The notes below the pieces were generated by a model. The model was not told where the DNA came from and made no database searches. It saw only the letters and a list, made by a program, of their open reading frames with translations. Positions 8,074 to 15,970 of a DNA stretch of 20,093 bases are shown here, in pieces. The DNA lies in the IMG/VR virus record IMGVR_UViG_3300017744_000212, positions 1 to 20,093 of that record; one strand, written 5' to 3'. The DNA is from a virus. Numbering within the stretch: position 1 is the stretch's first letter; every line of letters begins with the position of its first letter. Made by a program: the position numbers and the translations under genes.

Positions 8074-9945
8074 ATGGTACAAATAAATCAAGCAATGTTG
8101 AATCCTTCCAGTATTGGAAGTATAAATTATTCTCCTGCTACGACTGCAACAGTAGTTGGACTTCAGGCTGTAAATCAAGCTAAATCTCAAAAGAATGCAC
8201 GAATACGGCAAAGCCTAAAAGAAGCAGAAGCCAATAGGAATCTTTCTAATCAAGCACAAGCCTCTTGGACAGCCGCCGTAAATGAAAACCCAGAACTAGG
8301 TGCTACGATTGAACTTGCTCCAGAAGCAGTAAAAAAGGCTTTTAAAAAAGTACAAAGCGGTAACGGTGGAGTTGCTGACAATACTTTGATTGCTGGATAT
8401 TTTGGTGCAGTAGACGCAGAAGCGAAACAAGCAGCAGCTAGAAGCAATGCTATACGTCTTAATCAACTGGACTTAGCAACCAAAGAAGCTCAAGCAGTAA
8501 GCGCGCAAGCTCAAGCACGTGTCGACCAAGTTGGTGCTACGCCAGAAGCTATAATAGCCCAAACACAGGCTGACAGGGCATTGAAACAAGCTCAAACTGA
8601 TCAAGCTCAAGCTGAAGCACTTTTAGCTATGTCTAAGATACAAGGCGGAGGATCACAACAGGCAATGATAAATGCTATTGCTAATCCGCAGGCGGCTATG
8701 AATACACCGCCAAAGGGAGTAGCAAGCGTTCTTCCAGAGAATATTCCTACACCTGCACCAACACCTACGCCTGCACCTACACCTGCACCTGAAACATTAT
8801 CTGAAGTTGAGACAATACGATTACTTGAAGAAACTCCTCTTTCTCCAACTACTGTTACTGATACTGAAACTGGAAAACAGTTTCTTCAATCAGCGGACGG
8901 AACTCAAAGAGCTGCTGTTCCTCAAATAAAAGATCCATCTGGAAAAATTGTTAGTGACAGTTCTAATCAGATTGCAGTAACGCCACAAATAGTAAATAAA
9001 GTAGCAGTTGAGTCTGGAGAGGACACGGCTACTGTTGAACAAACATTTACAGCTCTAAATGATTACAATAAACTAAAAGATGATTATGTAGAAAGAGGTA
9101 TAAATACTAATAAACCCACATTATCCCAACGTATAGCACAACTTGTAGCTGTTGGCGTAGATTTCAAGGAAGCAAGACAGACTGCTGAAGAAGAAGTAAA
9201 ATCTGGAATATTGGCGCAAGATCTTAGCGTAGAAGATAAACAAAAAAGAGAGGATAAGTTTGTTCAAGACTTTGATGGTGTACAAAGCGGATTGCGTAAC
9301 GCATTAGCACTAAATGCACAATTAACTGGCATAAGTGATCAACTAAAAGACGAAATAGGCTACAGTACGGTTAAACTTGCTGCCGCAATACAGAATACTG
9401 TTAGACTAGATTTTATTAAGATTCCTTTTCTTCCAAATAAAGATCCAAGAGAAGTTGAAATAAAATTGCAAAGACTTATAGCTGATGCTACGCTAGGTAA
9501 AATTGATCAAATGAAAAAGACAGCATCCGAAATGGGTGGTTCTGGAACTGGTCTAGGTCAAGTGTCTATTGTTGAAATTGATTTGTTAAAAAATGCTCAA
9601 TCCAGTCTTTCTATTAATTCATCCCCTGATGTATTAAAACAAAATATTGATCAGTATATGTATTACAAAAATACATCCGTTTACTCCTTGTACCAGCAGG
9701 CTGTATCAAAATATGGAGAAGCATTAGCCCTAAGCATGATGGGTAACAACAAGGATCAACTAAATAGAATAGCCGAAAGAATAGAGTATTATGAAACAAA
9801 TACAGATTTTGGTAAACAAATGGTAGCACAAAGCGGAAGCTACGCGGACAGAAGTAAAGCTCCGTTATCTAGGAACATTAGATCAAATAACCCATTACCG
9901 CAAACAAGTACATTACCGATAAATCCTAGTAATATAGGAATGTAA
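8074..9945 (+). CDS. Helical internal virion / ejection-like protein (623 aa)
   Basis: A 623-residue protein. Residues about 35-80 and 110-210 are Ala/Gln-rich and predicted helical or coiled coil (for example ALKQAQTDQAQAEALLAMSK). Residues 225-239 are a Pro-Thr-Ala repeat. About 300-620 is a second mixed helical region (LSQRIAQLVAVGVDFKEARQ and similar). No catalytic motif, signal peptide or cysteine stands out. It is the middle gene of three large low-complexity genes after the tail genes and starts ten bases after the previous stop, with only a weak AAAGGT before the ATG. By position and composition I infer an internal virion protein that leaves the particle with DNA. A scaffold or tail-tube adaptor is less likely. 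Confidence 0.6.
   Translation: MVQINQAMLNPSSIGSINYSPATTATVVGLQAVNQAKSQKNARIRQSLKEAEANRNLSNQAQASWTAAVNENPELGATIELAPEAVKKAFKKVQSGNGGVADNTLIAGYFGAVDAEAKQAAARSNAIRLNQLDLATKEAQAVSAQAQARVDQVGATPEAIIAQTQADRALKQAQTDQAQAEALLAMSKIQGGGSQQAMINAIANPQAAMNTPPKGVASVLPENIPTPAPTPTPAPTPAPETLSEVETIRLLEETPLSPTTVTDTETGKQFLQSADGTQRAAVPQIKDPSGKIVSDSSNQIAVTPQIVNKVAVESGEDTATVEQTFTALNDYNKLKDDYVERGINTNKPTLSQRIAQLVAVGVDFKEARQTAEEEVKSGILAQDLSVEDKQKREDKFVQDFDGVQSGLRNALALNAQLTGISDQLKDEIGYSTVKLAAAIQNTVRLDFIKIPFLPNKDPREVEIKLQRLIADATLGKIDQMKKTASEMGGSGTGLGQVSIVEIDLLKNAQSSLSINSSPDVLKQNIDQYMYYKNTSVYSLYQQAVSKYGEALALSMMGNNKDQLNRIAERIEYYETNTDFGKQMVAQSGSYADRSKAPLSRNIRSNNPLPQTSTLPINPSNIGM
8746..8790 (+). repeat. Pro-Thr-Ala tandem repeat
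   Basis: Hexamer-like CCTACA/CCTGCA units encode PTPAPTPTPAPTPAP (residues 225-239 of the 623-residue protein). It separates the N-terminal coiled-coil half from the C-terminal half and is probably a stiff extended linker. Confidence 0.85.
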
Positions 9946-9947
9946 TT

Positions 9948-12926
9948 ATGGCTCTAACCAACACCTACACAGTAGTTGATCCAGCATCTAACTACGAGTT
10001 TAAATACTCATCCGATGCTAAACCTACCCTGCAACAGTCATTTGAGATTGTTGAGGCTGGTAAAATAAAAGCTCAAGATTTATTACAAAGCGGTAGATTT
10101 ACCGAAGATCCTTTGGGTAATGAGCTAACAACGGACGAGGCATCTAGGAAATTATCTGACCTAACAGCCCTGTTAATTGGAGTTGATAAAAGTTTAGTAA
10201 GCACAAATTCAGCATTAAGTAAACTAGACAGAATGGAGCTAGGTATGCGACCTACTGCTGACATGAAGTTTAAGTTCCTGAAAGAAAGGTTCGGAGAAAA
10301 TAACCTACAAGCAGTCAACGCTGGGGGAACTTACAGGTTCTTGATTAACAAAGGCGATGGTTATGCGTTTGCTAACGAATATGGTTTTGACGCAGGTGAT
10401 TTGACTTCTTTTCTAGGAGCATCCGCCATACCCGTTTTAGGCTCTGTTGCTGCTATTGCCGCTGCACCATCTTTGCCAGTAGTTGGTACTGCTATGGCTG
10501 CTGGAGGAACTACTTCGGCTGCTACAACCGCTGCGGTATCTGGTCTTGGTTACTTTGGTTCTGCCGTAGCACAGGATTCCGTCATATCAATGATGGATAA
10601 ATCAGAAGTTAATTTTAACGAAATACTATCAAGACGAGGAAAAGAAGCATTAATTGCTGCTCCGCTTGAGTTTGGATTTCTTAGAGCCGCTCAGGGTATA
10701 AGAGGGCTTGCAGCTCAGGGTGGAGACGATGTTACTAGAGCATTGAATAGTTCCGTAAACTCTCTTAACAAAGAATTTAGAACTAAAATACAAGTAGCAA
10801 CTGGCGGTAGAAACAACTTAGACGGCATAGCAGCAGACCAAGCTGCTACACAAAATAGCCCTGCTATGATAAAAATGATGCAGCGCAATGCCGAAGAGCT
10901 TGAAAAAATAAATAACGCTATGATTTCTGGTTCTACCAGACCGATAGAAGAAGTCCTAGAACAGTCATCCTCATTCTTAAAAAGTAAAATTGATAAGCTA
11001 AGGGCTAGTGCGGATCAAGCAGACAGGTTGTTTGCCCAAAGCCTTGAGAATGTATATCAGACTCAACTAAAAAGAATAGGTGGAGTCAGAGAAAGTTTAC
11101 TGCGAGAGCCTATTGGAAAAAACATTCAGTCATCTGCTCAGGCAGGATTCAATGCCGCACGTACTCAAAAAAGAAAACTTTACGAAAGAGCTAATGCATT
11201 AGCCGATGAAGAAGCTTTAGTTTACTCAATCCCTGAAGTTCTTCGTGCTATGCGATCTGCTATCAGAGAAGGAGGAATAGGGTTAAAAGATATAGACGAA
11301 GGTGCTATGGCGGCATTTATGTCTTCGGTTGAAAAGGCTGGAATTACTGACGCTAAAGTTCTGGAGTTCCTGAGAGGAACAGGTAAATTTGAAAAAGATT
11401 TCTTTACTAGCGGAAAGTTTGGCGAAAGAAAATTGCTAGAAAGCATGACTTATCGACAGCTTGACGATATTATAAAAAAATATACTGACAGGGCTGATTT
11501 CTCAAGGGGCATTGCCGCTGGAGATATAGATAAAGATTTTGCAAAACTAATGCGTAAAAAACTAGCAAGAGTTAGGGATAAGCGTTTATTTGAAGGCGGA
11601 ACAGGCAAACCATTGAATGAAACTGGTAAGGCTGTTCGCGATGCCAATAAGTTTTACAACGACAAGTACGGATTATACCTTCGACCTGAAGTCAGACCAT
11701 TAATACAACCAACATTTGGTTCTTCTTTTGGAAACTCATCTGGAGTAAAATATTATCAAGCCACACCGAAAGAGTCCCTAGCAAAAGTATTAGCGGACGA
11801 GACAAACCTAAAAGAGTACCTGAAGGTATTTCCAGATACTCCAGCAGGTAATGCCGCTAAGGAGCAATCATTAAAACAAATAAGAACAGCTTACTTAGAT
11901 GACATAGGTTTTAACGGAGTAGTAAAAGTTGGTCAATCGTTTGGTTCACCGAAACCAAGCCCAGATATGCTCAAGGCATTATACGGAAAGAACTTTAGGC
12001 TGAAAGAACAAGCATTGGAAAGTCTTTACACTTATGCCAAGATGACTGGCAAGCAAGTTCTAGAGGTAGACGATGCTGCGTTTAAGGCTATACTAAAAGG
12101 CGGAACACCAGCACAAATAAAGAAAGCAAAGGAAGCTGCTGAAGCAGCAATTGATAGAGCCAAAGAACTAGATGATATTGTTTCCAATAAATTAATAGAC
12201 GATATTATCAATGGCGGTAAAACAGGTTCTTATTCAACCGAAGATGCTCTTGCTGCTATTGGTTCTTTGTTTAATGTTAAATCAACTGAGAAGTTAAAAC
12301 AATTTATAGTCTCAGTAGAAAAAACTAGCGGGAAGGCTGGTCTTAACAGTCTTCGTAGAAAATTAAACAATGAGTTATTAGAAATGGCTCGCCCAAAAGG
12401 TGGAAAATTTCCTAACGTAGGAGGTAGACCTTTGTTTGACGGAAAGGAACTACTAAGAGTTCTTGAAAAACCAAACGTAGTCAGGGTAGTAAAAGAAGTC
12501 ATGGGCAAAGAATACCTTGAAAACATGAAAAATTTAGCACGCGTAGTAGAATATAGCACGCCCAAGTTTAGACAAGCTGGCATTCCAGGACTTCGACCCG
12601 TCATTAGCTTAGGTGGAGATAGAATTAATATGACTAATGTTATTACTGATTTACCTGCGGCTATTGCAAGACTTGCTTACGGAAAAATGGCTACCACAAA
12701 AGGCATACAGAATCTATTAATAAAACGAGGCAAGGATCAAGCATCCAAAGAAGCCGCAGCATTACATTTTAAAGAAATGATTCCGTACCTTACTCTTACA
12801 AAGGACGGAATCAAGTCAATGCTGGAATACGGCGACTATGATCCTTCTGCTACAATCGAGCTAGAAAGAAGTGCTGCTATAATCGGAGACGAAAATAAAA
12901 AACGTCAAGGATTAGGGATTCGTTAA
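9948..12926 (+). CDS. Large internal virion protein with hydrophobic segment (992 aa)
   Basis: The N-terminal 150 residues end in a conserved-looking stretch (DMKFKFLKERFGENNLQAVN, then GGTYRFLINKGDGYAFANEY). Residues about 155-206 are hydrophobic and Ala/Gly-rich (FLGASAIPVLGSVAAIAAAP), long enough to cross or insert into a membrane. The remainder is charged and helical, with coiled-coil-like stretches around 295-420 and 735-780. No lysozyme or transglycosylase motif was recognised. This is the last rightward gene; its stop overlaps the stop of the opposing gene by 4 bp. A membrane-inserting ejection protein that helps form the trans-envelope channel is the best reading, by analogy with T7 gp15/gp16, but it rests on composition and position. 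Confidence 0.65.
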   Translation: MALTNTYTVVDPASNYEFKYSSDAKPTLQQSFEIVEAGKIKAQDLLQSGRFTEDPLGNELTTDEASRKLSDLTALLIGVDKSLVSTNSALSKLDRMELGMRPTADMKFKFLKERFGENNLQAVNAGGTYRFLINKGDGYAFANEYGFDAGDLTSFLGASAIPVLGSVAAIAAAPSLPVVGTAMAAGGTTSAATTAAVSGLGYFGSAVAQDSVISMMDKSEVNFNEILSRRGKEALIAAPLEFGFLRAAQGIRGLAAQGGDDVTRALNSSVNSLNKEFRTKIQVATGGRNNLDGIAADQAATQNSPAMIKMMQRNAEELEKINNAMISGSTRPIEEVLEQSSSFLKSKIDKLRASADQADRLFAQSLENVYQTQLKRIGGVRESLLREPIGKNIQSSAQAGFNAARTQKRKLYERANALADEEALVYSIPEVLRAMRSAIREGGIGLKDIDEGAMAAFMSSVEKAGITDAKVLEFLRGTGKFEKDFFTSGKFGERKLLESMTYRQLDDIIKKYTDRADFSRGIAAGDIDKDFAKLMRKKLARVRDKRLFEGGTGKPLNETGKAVRDANKFYNDKYGLYLRPEVRPLIQPTFGSSFGNSSGVKYYQATPKESLAKVLADETNLKEYLKVFPDTPAGNAAKEQSLKQIRTAYLDDIGFNGVVKVGQSFGSPKPSPDMLKALYGKNFRLKEQALESLYTYAKMTGKQVLEVDDAAFKAILKGGTPAQIKKAKEAAEAAIDRAKELDDIVSNKLIDDIINGGKTGSYSTEDALAAIGSLFNVKSTEKLKQFIVSVEKTSGKAGLNSLRRKLNNELLEMARPKGGKFPNVGGRPLFDGKELLRVLEKPNVVRVVKEVMGKEYLENMKNLARVVEYSTPKFRQAGIPGLRPVISLGGDRINMTNVITDLPAAIARLAYGKMATTKGIQNLLIKRGKDQASKEAAALHFKEMIPYLTLTKDGIKSMLEYGDYDPSATIELERSAAIIGDENKKRQGLGIR

Positions 12927-13288
12927 AGTTCTTCCTGATCCATGATGTATTCAATCCCTTCTCTTAGGGAGTTCCGTTTCTCGTCATACGGATAGCGAAC
13001 CAAGGTGGTCAAGTTATCACCTATATCTACTGATACAGAACCGTCCGATCTTTCGGTAAAGTTAATGTTTAACTTTTTTCTTCCGATAAAATCCAGCAAC
13101 TTATCTGCTGGTCTAGGCGGAAGAGTGTGCTGGTATCGTTCGCAATACTCATCACCTTCTATTAGTTCTCCTGCATACGTGTCTTCAAAAGATCCACTTG
13201 CTGTTACACGCAAGACGATCTCGTCCTTATTCATACTGACGGCTGTGCCATCTGGGTATATATATTTTTTTAGTTTTATGTCTTCCAT
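12923..13288 (-). CDS. Hypothetical protein (121 aa)
   Basis: A 121-residue acidic protein (MEDIKLKKYIYPDGTAVSMN...) with alternating beta-like stretches and a charged C-terminal helix (LREGIEYIMDQEEL). I do not recognise it. It is the last gene of the leftward block and its stop overlaps the stop of the convergent 992-residue gene (TTAA at 12923-12926). There is no Shine-Dalgarno sequence before the start; instead a structured element ends 12 bases upstream (13301-13362). The opposite-strand ORF at 13005-13298 is a shadow. Confidence 0.7.
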   Translation of the reverse strand: MEDIKLKKYIYPDGTAVSMNKDEIVLRVTASGSFEDTYAGELIEGDEYCERYQHTLPPRPADKLLDFIGRKKLNINFTERSDGSVSVDIGDNLTTLVRYPYDEKRNSLREGIEYIMDQEEL

Positions 13289-13300
13289 AATAAAGTAAGA

Positions 13301-13362
13301 AGGGAGTCCATAAGCGAGACAATGACGAACCCGTTGGGGGCGTTACCGCTACCCCACTCCCT
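13301..13362 (-). ncRNA. Structured leader or small RNA element (branched, tRNA-sized)
   Basis: The 78-bp gap between the helicase and the 121-residue gene contains, on the minus strand, a closed structure of 62 nt. AGGGAGT pairs perfectly with ACTCCCT across the whole element (7 bp). Inside is GGGG-(UA bulge)-GCG-GUAA-CGC-CCC, a hairpin with a GNRA tetraloop, and a weaker 5-bp stem (CAACG/CAUUG with one mismatch) may form a third arm. The outer 7-bp stem resembles a tRNA acceptor, but no usable anticodon or T arm follows, so it is not called a tRNA. It lies 12 bases from the next start codon, so a translational control element or processing site is plausible. Confidence 0.45.
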
Positions 13363-13366
13363 AAGT

Positions 13367-14689
13367 TTAAAATATTCTGCCAGTTGAGTTGTCAAATATA
13401 AAAGTTCCTAGCTCGTCTCGTTCTCCTTCTCTGTTTTTTACTAAACTATACGTTAGTTCTATATATGGTTTTCCAGATTTGTCAATACGTCTACTCTTGG
13501 CAATATCGTGATTAGATGGGTACATCATCAAAATAATGTCAGCGTCATTCTCCACATCGCCAGAATCCTTGAGGTCAAACACCGATAGTTTACCACGTTT
13601 AGCACCCTCACGATTAACCTGCGCTAGTAATATAACTGGAACGTCAAGCTCCATAGCCATTTGCTTGATGCTATGACTGACTTCTGCTACACCATCGCAC
13701 TTCTGCAACTTGCTGTTCCAAGGTATAAGCTGTAAATAGTCTATAACTATCATGGATATGTTGTGCTTACGCTTTAGATTCCTGCACTTACTACGTAGGT
13801 CTGATATATCACGTACGGTATTATACACATATACTGGAGACTCAGCAATTTTCTTTGTTGCGGCTCTGATAGGAGCAAATGCTTTCTTCTTATCGTCACT
13901 CTGATTAGCTTCTTCTATGTTAGCGCAAGCAGAGATTTGCGTCATACGCTTGTATATTTGCTCTGACGGCATCTCTAAAGAGAATATAGCTACACCCTTT
14001 TTATCACGTATGGCTGATCGTAGTGCTATGTTTAATGCTAACTGCGACTTGCCACAACTGGTAGGTGCTGAGATAACCATGACTTCGCCCTTGCCTATGC
14101 CGCCTTCGTTGAGCTTTCTGTCGAGGTGGTCAATGCCAGTCTTAATATTCTCTGGCTTATACGTTCCGTTCTCCATCTGCTCAAGACGGTCAACAAAAGA
14201 AGAACCCACGTTACCCAGCGATACATCTTCGGAGTCTACTCCATTGATCTTGTTTATCTCTGACTCAATAAAAGACTTTGCGTCCTGTGCATCAGCACCA
14301 CGCTCAATGCGCTCGATAGCAAGCTTTGAAGATCTTAGTAAACTCCTAGCATCGCTACGCTCACGGACAATCTTTGCGGCACTTATAGCCTGTAAAGATG
14401 TAGCACAAGCATCCATGATGCCATATATAAACGGCATACCGCCAATGCAATCAAGCCGATCTTTCTTGCGAAGATGCTCACTTATGTTAAGCTCGTTGAT
14501 TTCATCGCCCTTATCCGATACTGCTTGAATAGCACCGTATAAACAAGAGTTCTTCTCATCGTGAAAATCATTCTGGCGAACGACTTGGCTTACTAGATCA
14601 AATGTCTCTGCACCATCTGGTAAAAGACATGAGCATAATACTATACGTTCGGCTTCTTCATTACTCTGTGTTTTTATCGTTTTCGTCAT
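13367..14689 (-). CDS. dnaB: Replicative DNA helicase, DnaB-type
   Basis: A 440-residue protein with the two-domain DnaB plan. Residues about 8-100 match the N-terminal helical domain (EEAERIVLCSCLL...). About 180-440 is the RecA-like motor: Walker A APTSCGKSQ (208-216, K214), SLEM (237-240), Walker B MIVIDYLQL (313-321, D317), LAQVNR (355-360) and DLKDSGDVENDAD (372-384), the last equivalent to the DnaB DLRESG..E.DAD motif. It would unwind duplex DNA at the phage fork and interact with a primase, which is not in this window. The length is normal for the family. Its start at 14689 lies inside a small upstream ORF (14661-14840), suggesting translational coupling. Confidence 0.95.
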   Translation of the reverse strand: MTKTIKTQSNEEAERIVLCSCLLPDGAETFDLVSQVVRQNDFHDEKNSCLYGAIQAVSDKGDEINELNISEHLRKKDRLDCIGGMPFIYGIMDACATSLQAISAAKIVRERSDARSLLRSSKLAIERIERGADAQDAKSFIESEINKINGVDSEDVSLGNVGSSFVDRLEQMENGTYKPENIKTGIDHLDRKLNEGGIGKGEVMVISAPTSCGKSQLALNIALRSAIRDKKGVAIFSLEMPSEQIYKRMTQISACANIEEANQSDDKKKAFAPIRAATKKIAESPVYVYNTVRDISDLRSKCRNLKRKHNISMIVIDYLQLIPWNSKLQKCDGVAEVSHSIKQMAMELDVPVILLAQVNREGAKRGKLSVFDLKDSGDVENDADIILMMYPSNHDIAKSRRIDKSGKPYIELTYSLVKNREGERDELGTFIFDNSTGRIF

Positions 14690-14840
14690 TGTTTGTTTTT
14701 CCCAGTATGTTTTTTATAACTTGCTGAACACCATCTACGATGATCAATGCAGGTTTTTTGCAGTCCCTACGATTTATGGAATCGAGGAGAGTTTCTATGG
14801 ATTCAATTTTATGGAGTATTTCTTTAGTTGTGTCAACCAT
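14661..14840 (-). CDS. Small overlapping ORF between exonuclease and helicase (59 aa)
   Basis: On the minus strand the exonuclease stop and this start form TAATG (14842-14838). The ORF runs 59 codons to a TAA at 14661-14663 and overlaps the first 29 bases of the helicase gene in another frame. The protein begins MVDTTKEILHKIESIETLLD, an amphipathic heptad-like helix, then has a hydrophobic strand (ALIIVDGVQQVI) and a polar tail (NNDENDKNTE). Without it there would be a 150-base gap in an otherwise tightly packed operon. No family was recognised. A small helicase accessory factor is only a guess from position. Confidence 0.65.
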   Translation of the reverse strand: MVDTTKEILHKIESIETLLDSINRRDCKKPALIIVDGVQQVIKNILGKTNNDENDKNTE

Positions 14841-15604
14841 TATTTATTTTTTTCTTCTAAATATTTTTTTGCGTTAGTCTGTGATATTTTATATACACAT
14901 CCGCACGATTTGCATTTCATTCTAGAGCTTTTTATTCCTTTTCCAGAGATATAATTACCGTATTTTTGTACTTCTTCGCTACCACACCTTGGGCAACTCC
15001 AAGGATCTTTTCCGTTTAGAACGCCAACATGGGTTTTGGGATCTTGTGACTTAGATAGTTCTTCATAAACTTGTTGCAATATCTTTACATCATTAGCGCA
15101 ATAAGTAACCATTTTTTTCATGGATTTACTGCACTTGTGTAGCACGATATTCTTCCATAGGTCATAACCAGTTGCTATCTTGCCAGTTCCCAAAAGAAAC
15201 TTAGCTATATAATCAAGCCTGTTGGAATTAAAATTAAATTTAGAACGAGCCATTTTCAAAGTATCAACTGTCTTTACGTCAATTGGTACTTCGTATCCAT
15301 GCTTTAAGCAACGAGTTCTGAACCATTTCATGTCAAACTTGTCACCATTGTGTGCTACAAGTTCATCCACATTACTCAGGACATCCAGAAATTCTTTTAT
15401 AAGTTTTTTGTCGCATCCATTTTTCCAAGACAGACTATGTACTTTCTTTTCGTTTTCCCATTTGTAGCATATACAGATAATAGCACGTTCCTGTATAATG
15501 TTTTCATGCCCTATGTTTAGTTTGTAGCCAGATCGCCAAAAGAAACCAATGTTTGGACTTGTTTCTATATCCCAGAATAATCTATTTATTTTTGGTTTTG
15601 GCAT
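14840..15604 (-). CDS. DnaQ/YprB-like 3'-5' exonuclease with C-terminal zinc ribbon
   Basis: A 254-residue protein with an RNase H-fold exonuclease domain. Exo I is FWDIETSP (D12, E14), Exo II is AHNGDKFDMKWF (H85, N86, D91), VDTL is at 113-116, and Exo III is YCANDVKIL (Y168, D172). These acidic residues would bind two metal ions. Residues 204-234 form a four-cysteine zinc ribbon (CPRC ... CKSC, with 23 residues between pairs), followed by a basic tail. It is a free-standing exonuclease in a replication operon, so it may proofread for a separate polymerase or process DNA ends. The start has no Shine-Dalgarno sequence and follows a strong hairpin (15621-15650). Confidence 0.85.
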   Translation of the reverse strand: MPKPKINRLFWDIETSPNIGFFWRSGYKLNIGHENIIQERAIICICYKWENEKKVHSLSWKNGCDKKLIKEFLDVLSNVDELVAHNGDKFDMKWFRTRCLKHGYEVPIDVKTVDTLKMARSKFNFNSNRLDYIAKFLLGTGKIATGYDLWKNIVLHKCSKSMKKMVTYCANDVKILQQVYEELSKSQDPKTHVGVLNGKDPWSCPRCGSEEVQKYGNYISGKGIKSSRMKCKSCGCVYKISQTNAKKYLEEKNK

Positions 15605-15620
15605 AATTTTTAAAAGGTTG

Positions 15621-15650
15621 CCTCACCCCTATTACGTTATAGGGGCGAGG
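15621..15650 (-). promoter_or_regulatory. Intergenic hairpin upstream of the exonuclease gene
   Basis: In minus-strand RNA, CCUCGCCCCUAU pairs with AUAGGGGUGAGG across a 6-nt loop, giving 12 bp including one G-U pair. In plus-strand RNA the same position is an A-C mismatch, so the element fits leftward transcription. It lies in the 80-bp gap between the SSB-like and exonuclease genes, ending 16 bases before the ATG. No immediate U-run follows, so a classical terminator is unlikely. RNA processing, mRNA protection or control of the start codon fit better. A weaker stem (AGCAG/CTGCT, 15668-15686) lies just upstream, overlapping the SSB-like stop. Confidence 0.6.
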
Positions 15651-15684
15651 ACTTTAGGGCAGGGCGTAGCAGTATTAATGTCTG

Positions 15685-15966
15685 CTAAAATGGTTCGGAA
15701 GCAATCTCTACATCTGACTGCTTGGTGCTAGATGAAGATTCTCCCCATCCAAACATTTTCTTACCGTTTCCAACATAGGTTTTTTTGACACCATTCTCTC
15801 GATCTTCCTTACTCAGGGATTGATTGACAGAGGCATCGTTGCCGTACTGGTCTGGTTCATCATTTACCCAAACGTCAAGACTAGCGTAAGTTCCTTTTTT
15901 ACCTTCGTAAAACTTACTCTTATCTAGCTTCTTTACGTCTACATTTAATGTAATTAGTCTGCTCAT
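15685..15966 (-). CDS. Small SSB-like single-stranded DNA-binding protein
   Basis: A 93-residue protein with the pattern LITLNVDVKKLDKSKFYEGK, then KGTYASLDVWVNDEPDQYGN, DASVNQSLSKEDRE and VGNGKKMFGWG. I recognise this layout from small phage proteins annotated as single-stranded DNA-binding. The beta-strand-rich body would form a compact OB-like fold with aromatic residues for base stacking. The Ser-rich linker and end in ...EIASEPF recall the flexible acidic tail of SSB that ends in a Pro-Phe and recruits partners. It lies directly downstream of the Erf gene (4-base gap), consistent with a joint role on single strands during replication and recombination. Confidence 0.7.
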   Translation of the reverse strand: MSRLITLNVDVKKLDKSKFYEGKKGTYASLDVWVNDEPDQYGNDASVNQSLSKEDRENGVKKTYVGNGKKMFGWGESSSSTKQSDVEIASEPF

Positions 15967-15970
15967 TATT

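Noticed and set aside
3380-9490. GGTGCTACG recurring many times in the rightward genes, possibly a DNA signal
   Set aside because: Most copies encode Gly-Ala-Thr in frame in Ala/Thr-rich proteins; codon preference explains it without a DNA-level role.
13301-13362. tRNA gene
   Set aside because: The 7-bp outer stem is tRNA-like, but the T arm next to the 3' strand is missing, the only 7-base loop lacks U33, and the length of 62 is too short.
13917-14528. 203-residue rightward ORF opposite the helicase
   Set aside because: The helicase has all motifs in the other strand; this frame has no family pattern.
15621-15650. Rho-independent terminator
   Set aside because: A strong stem, but no U-run follows directly on either strand, and a gene starts 16 bases after it.
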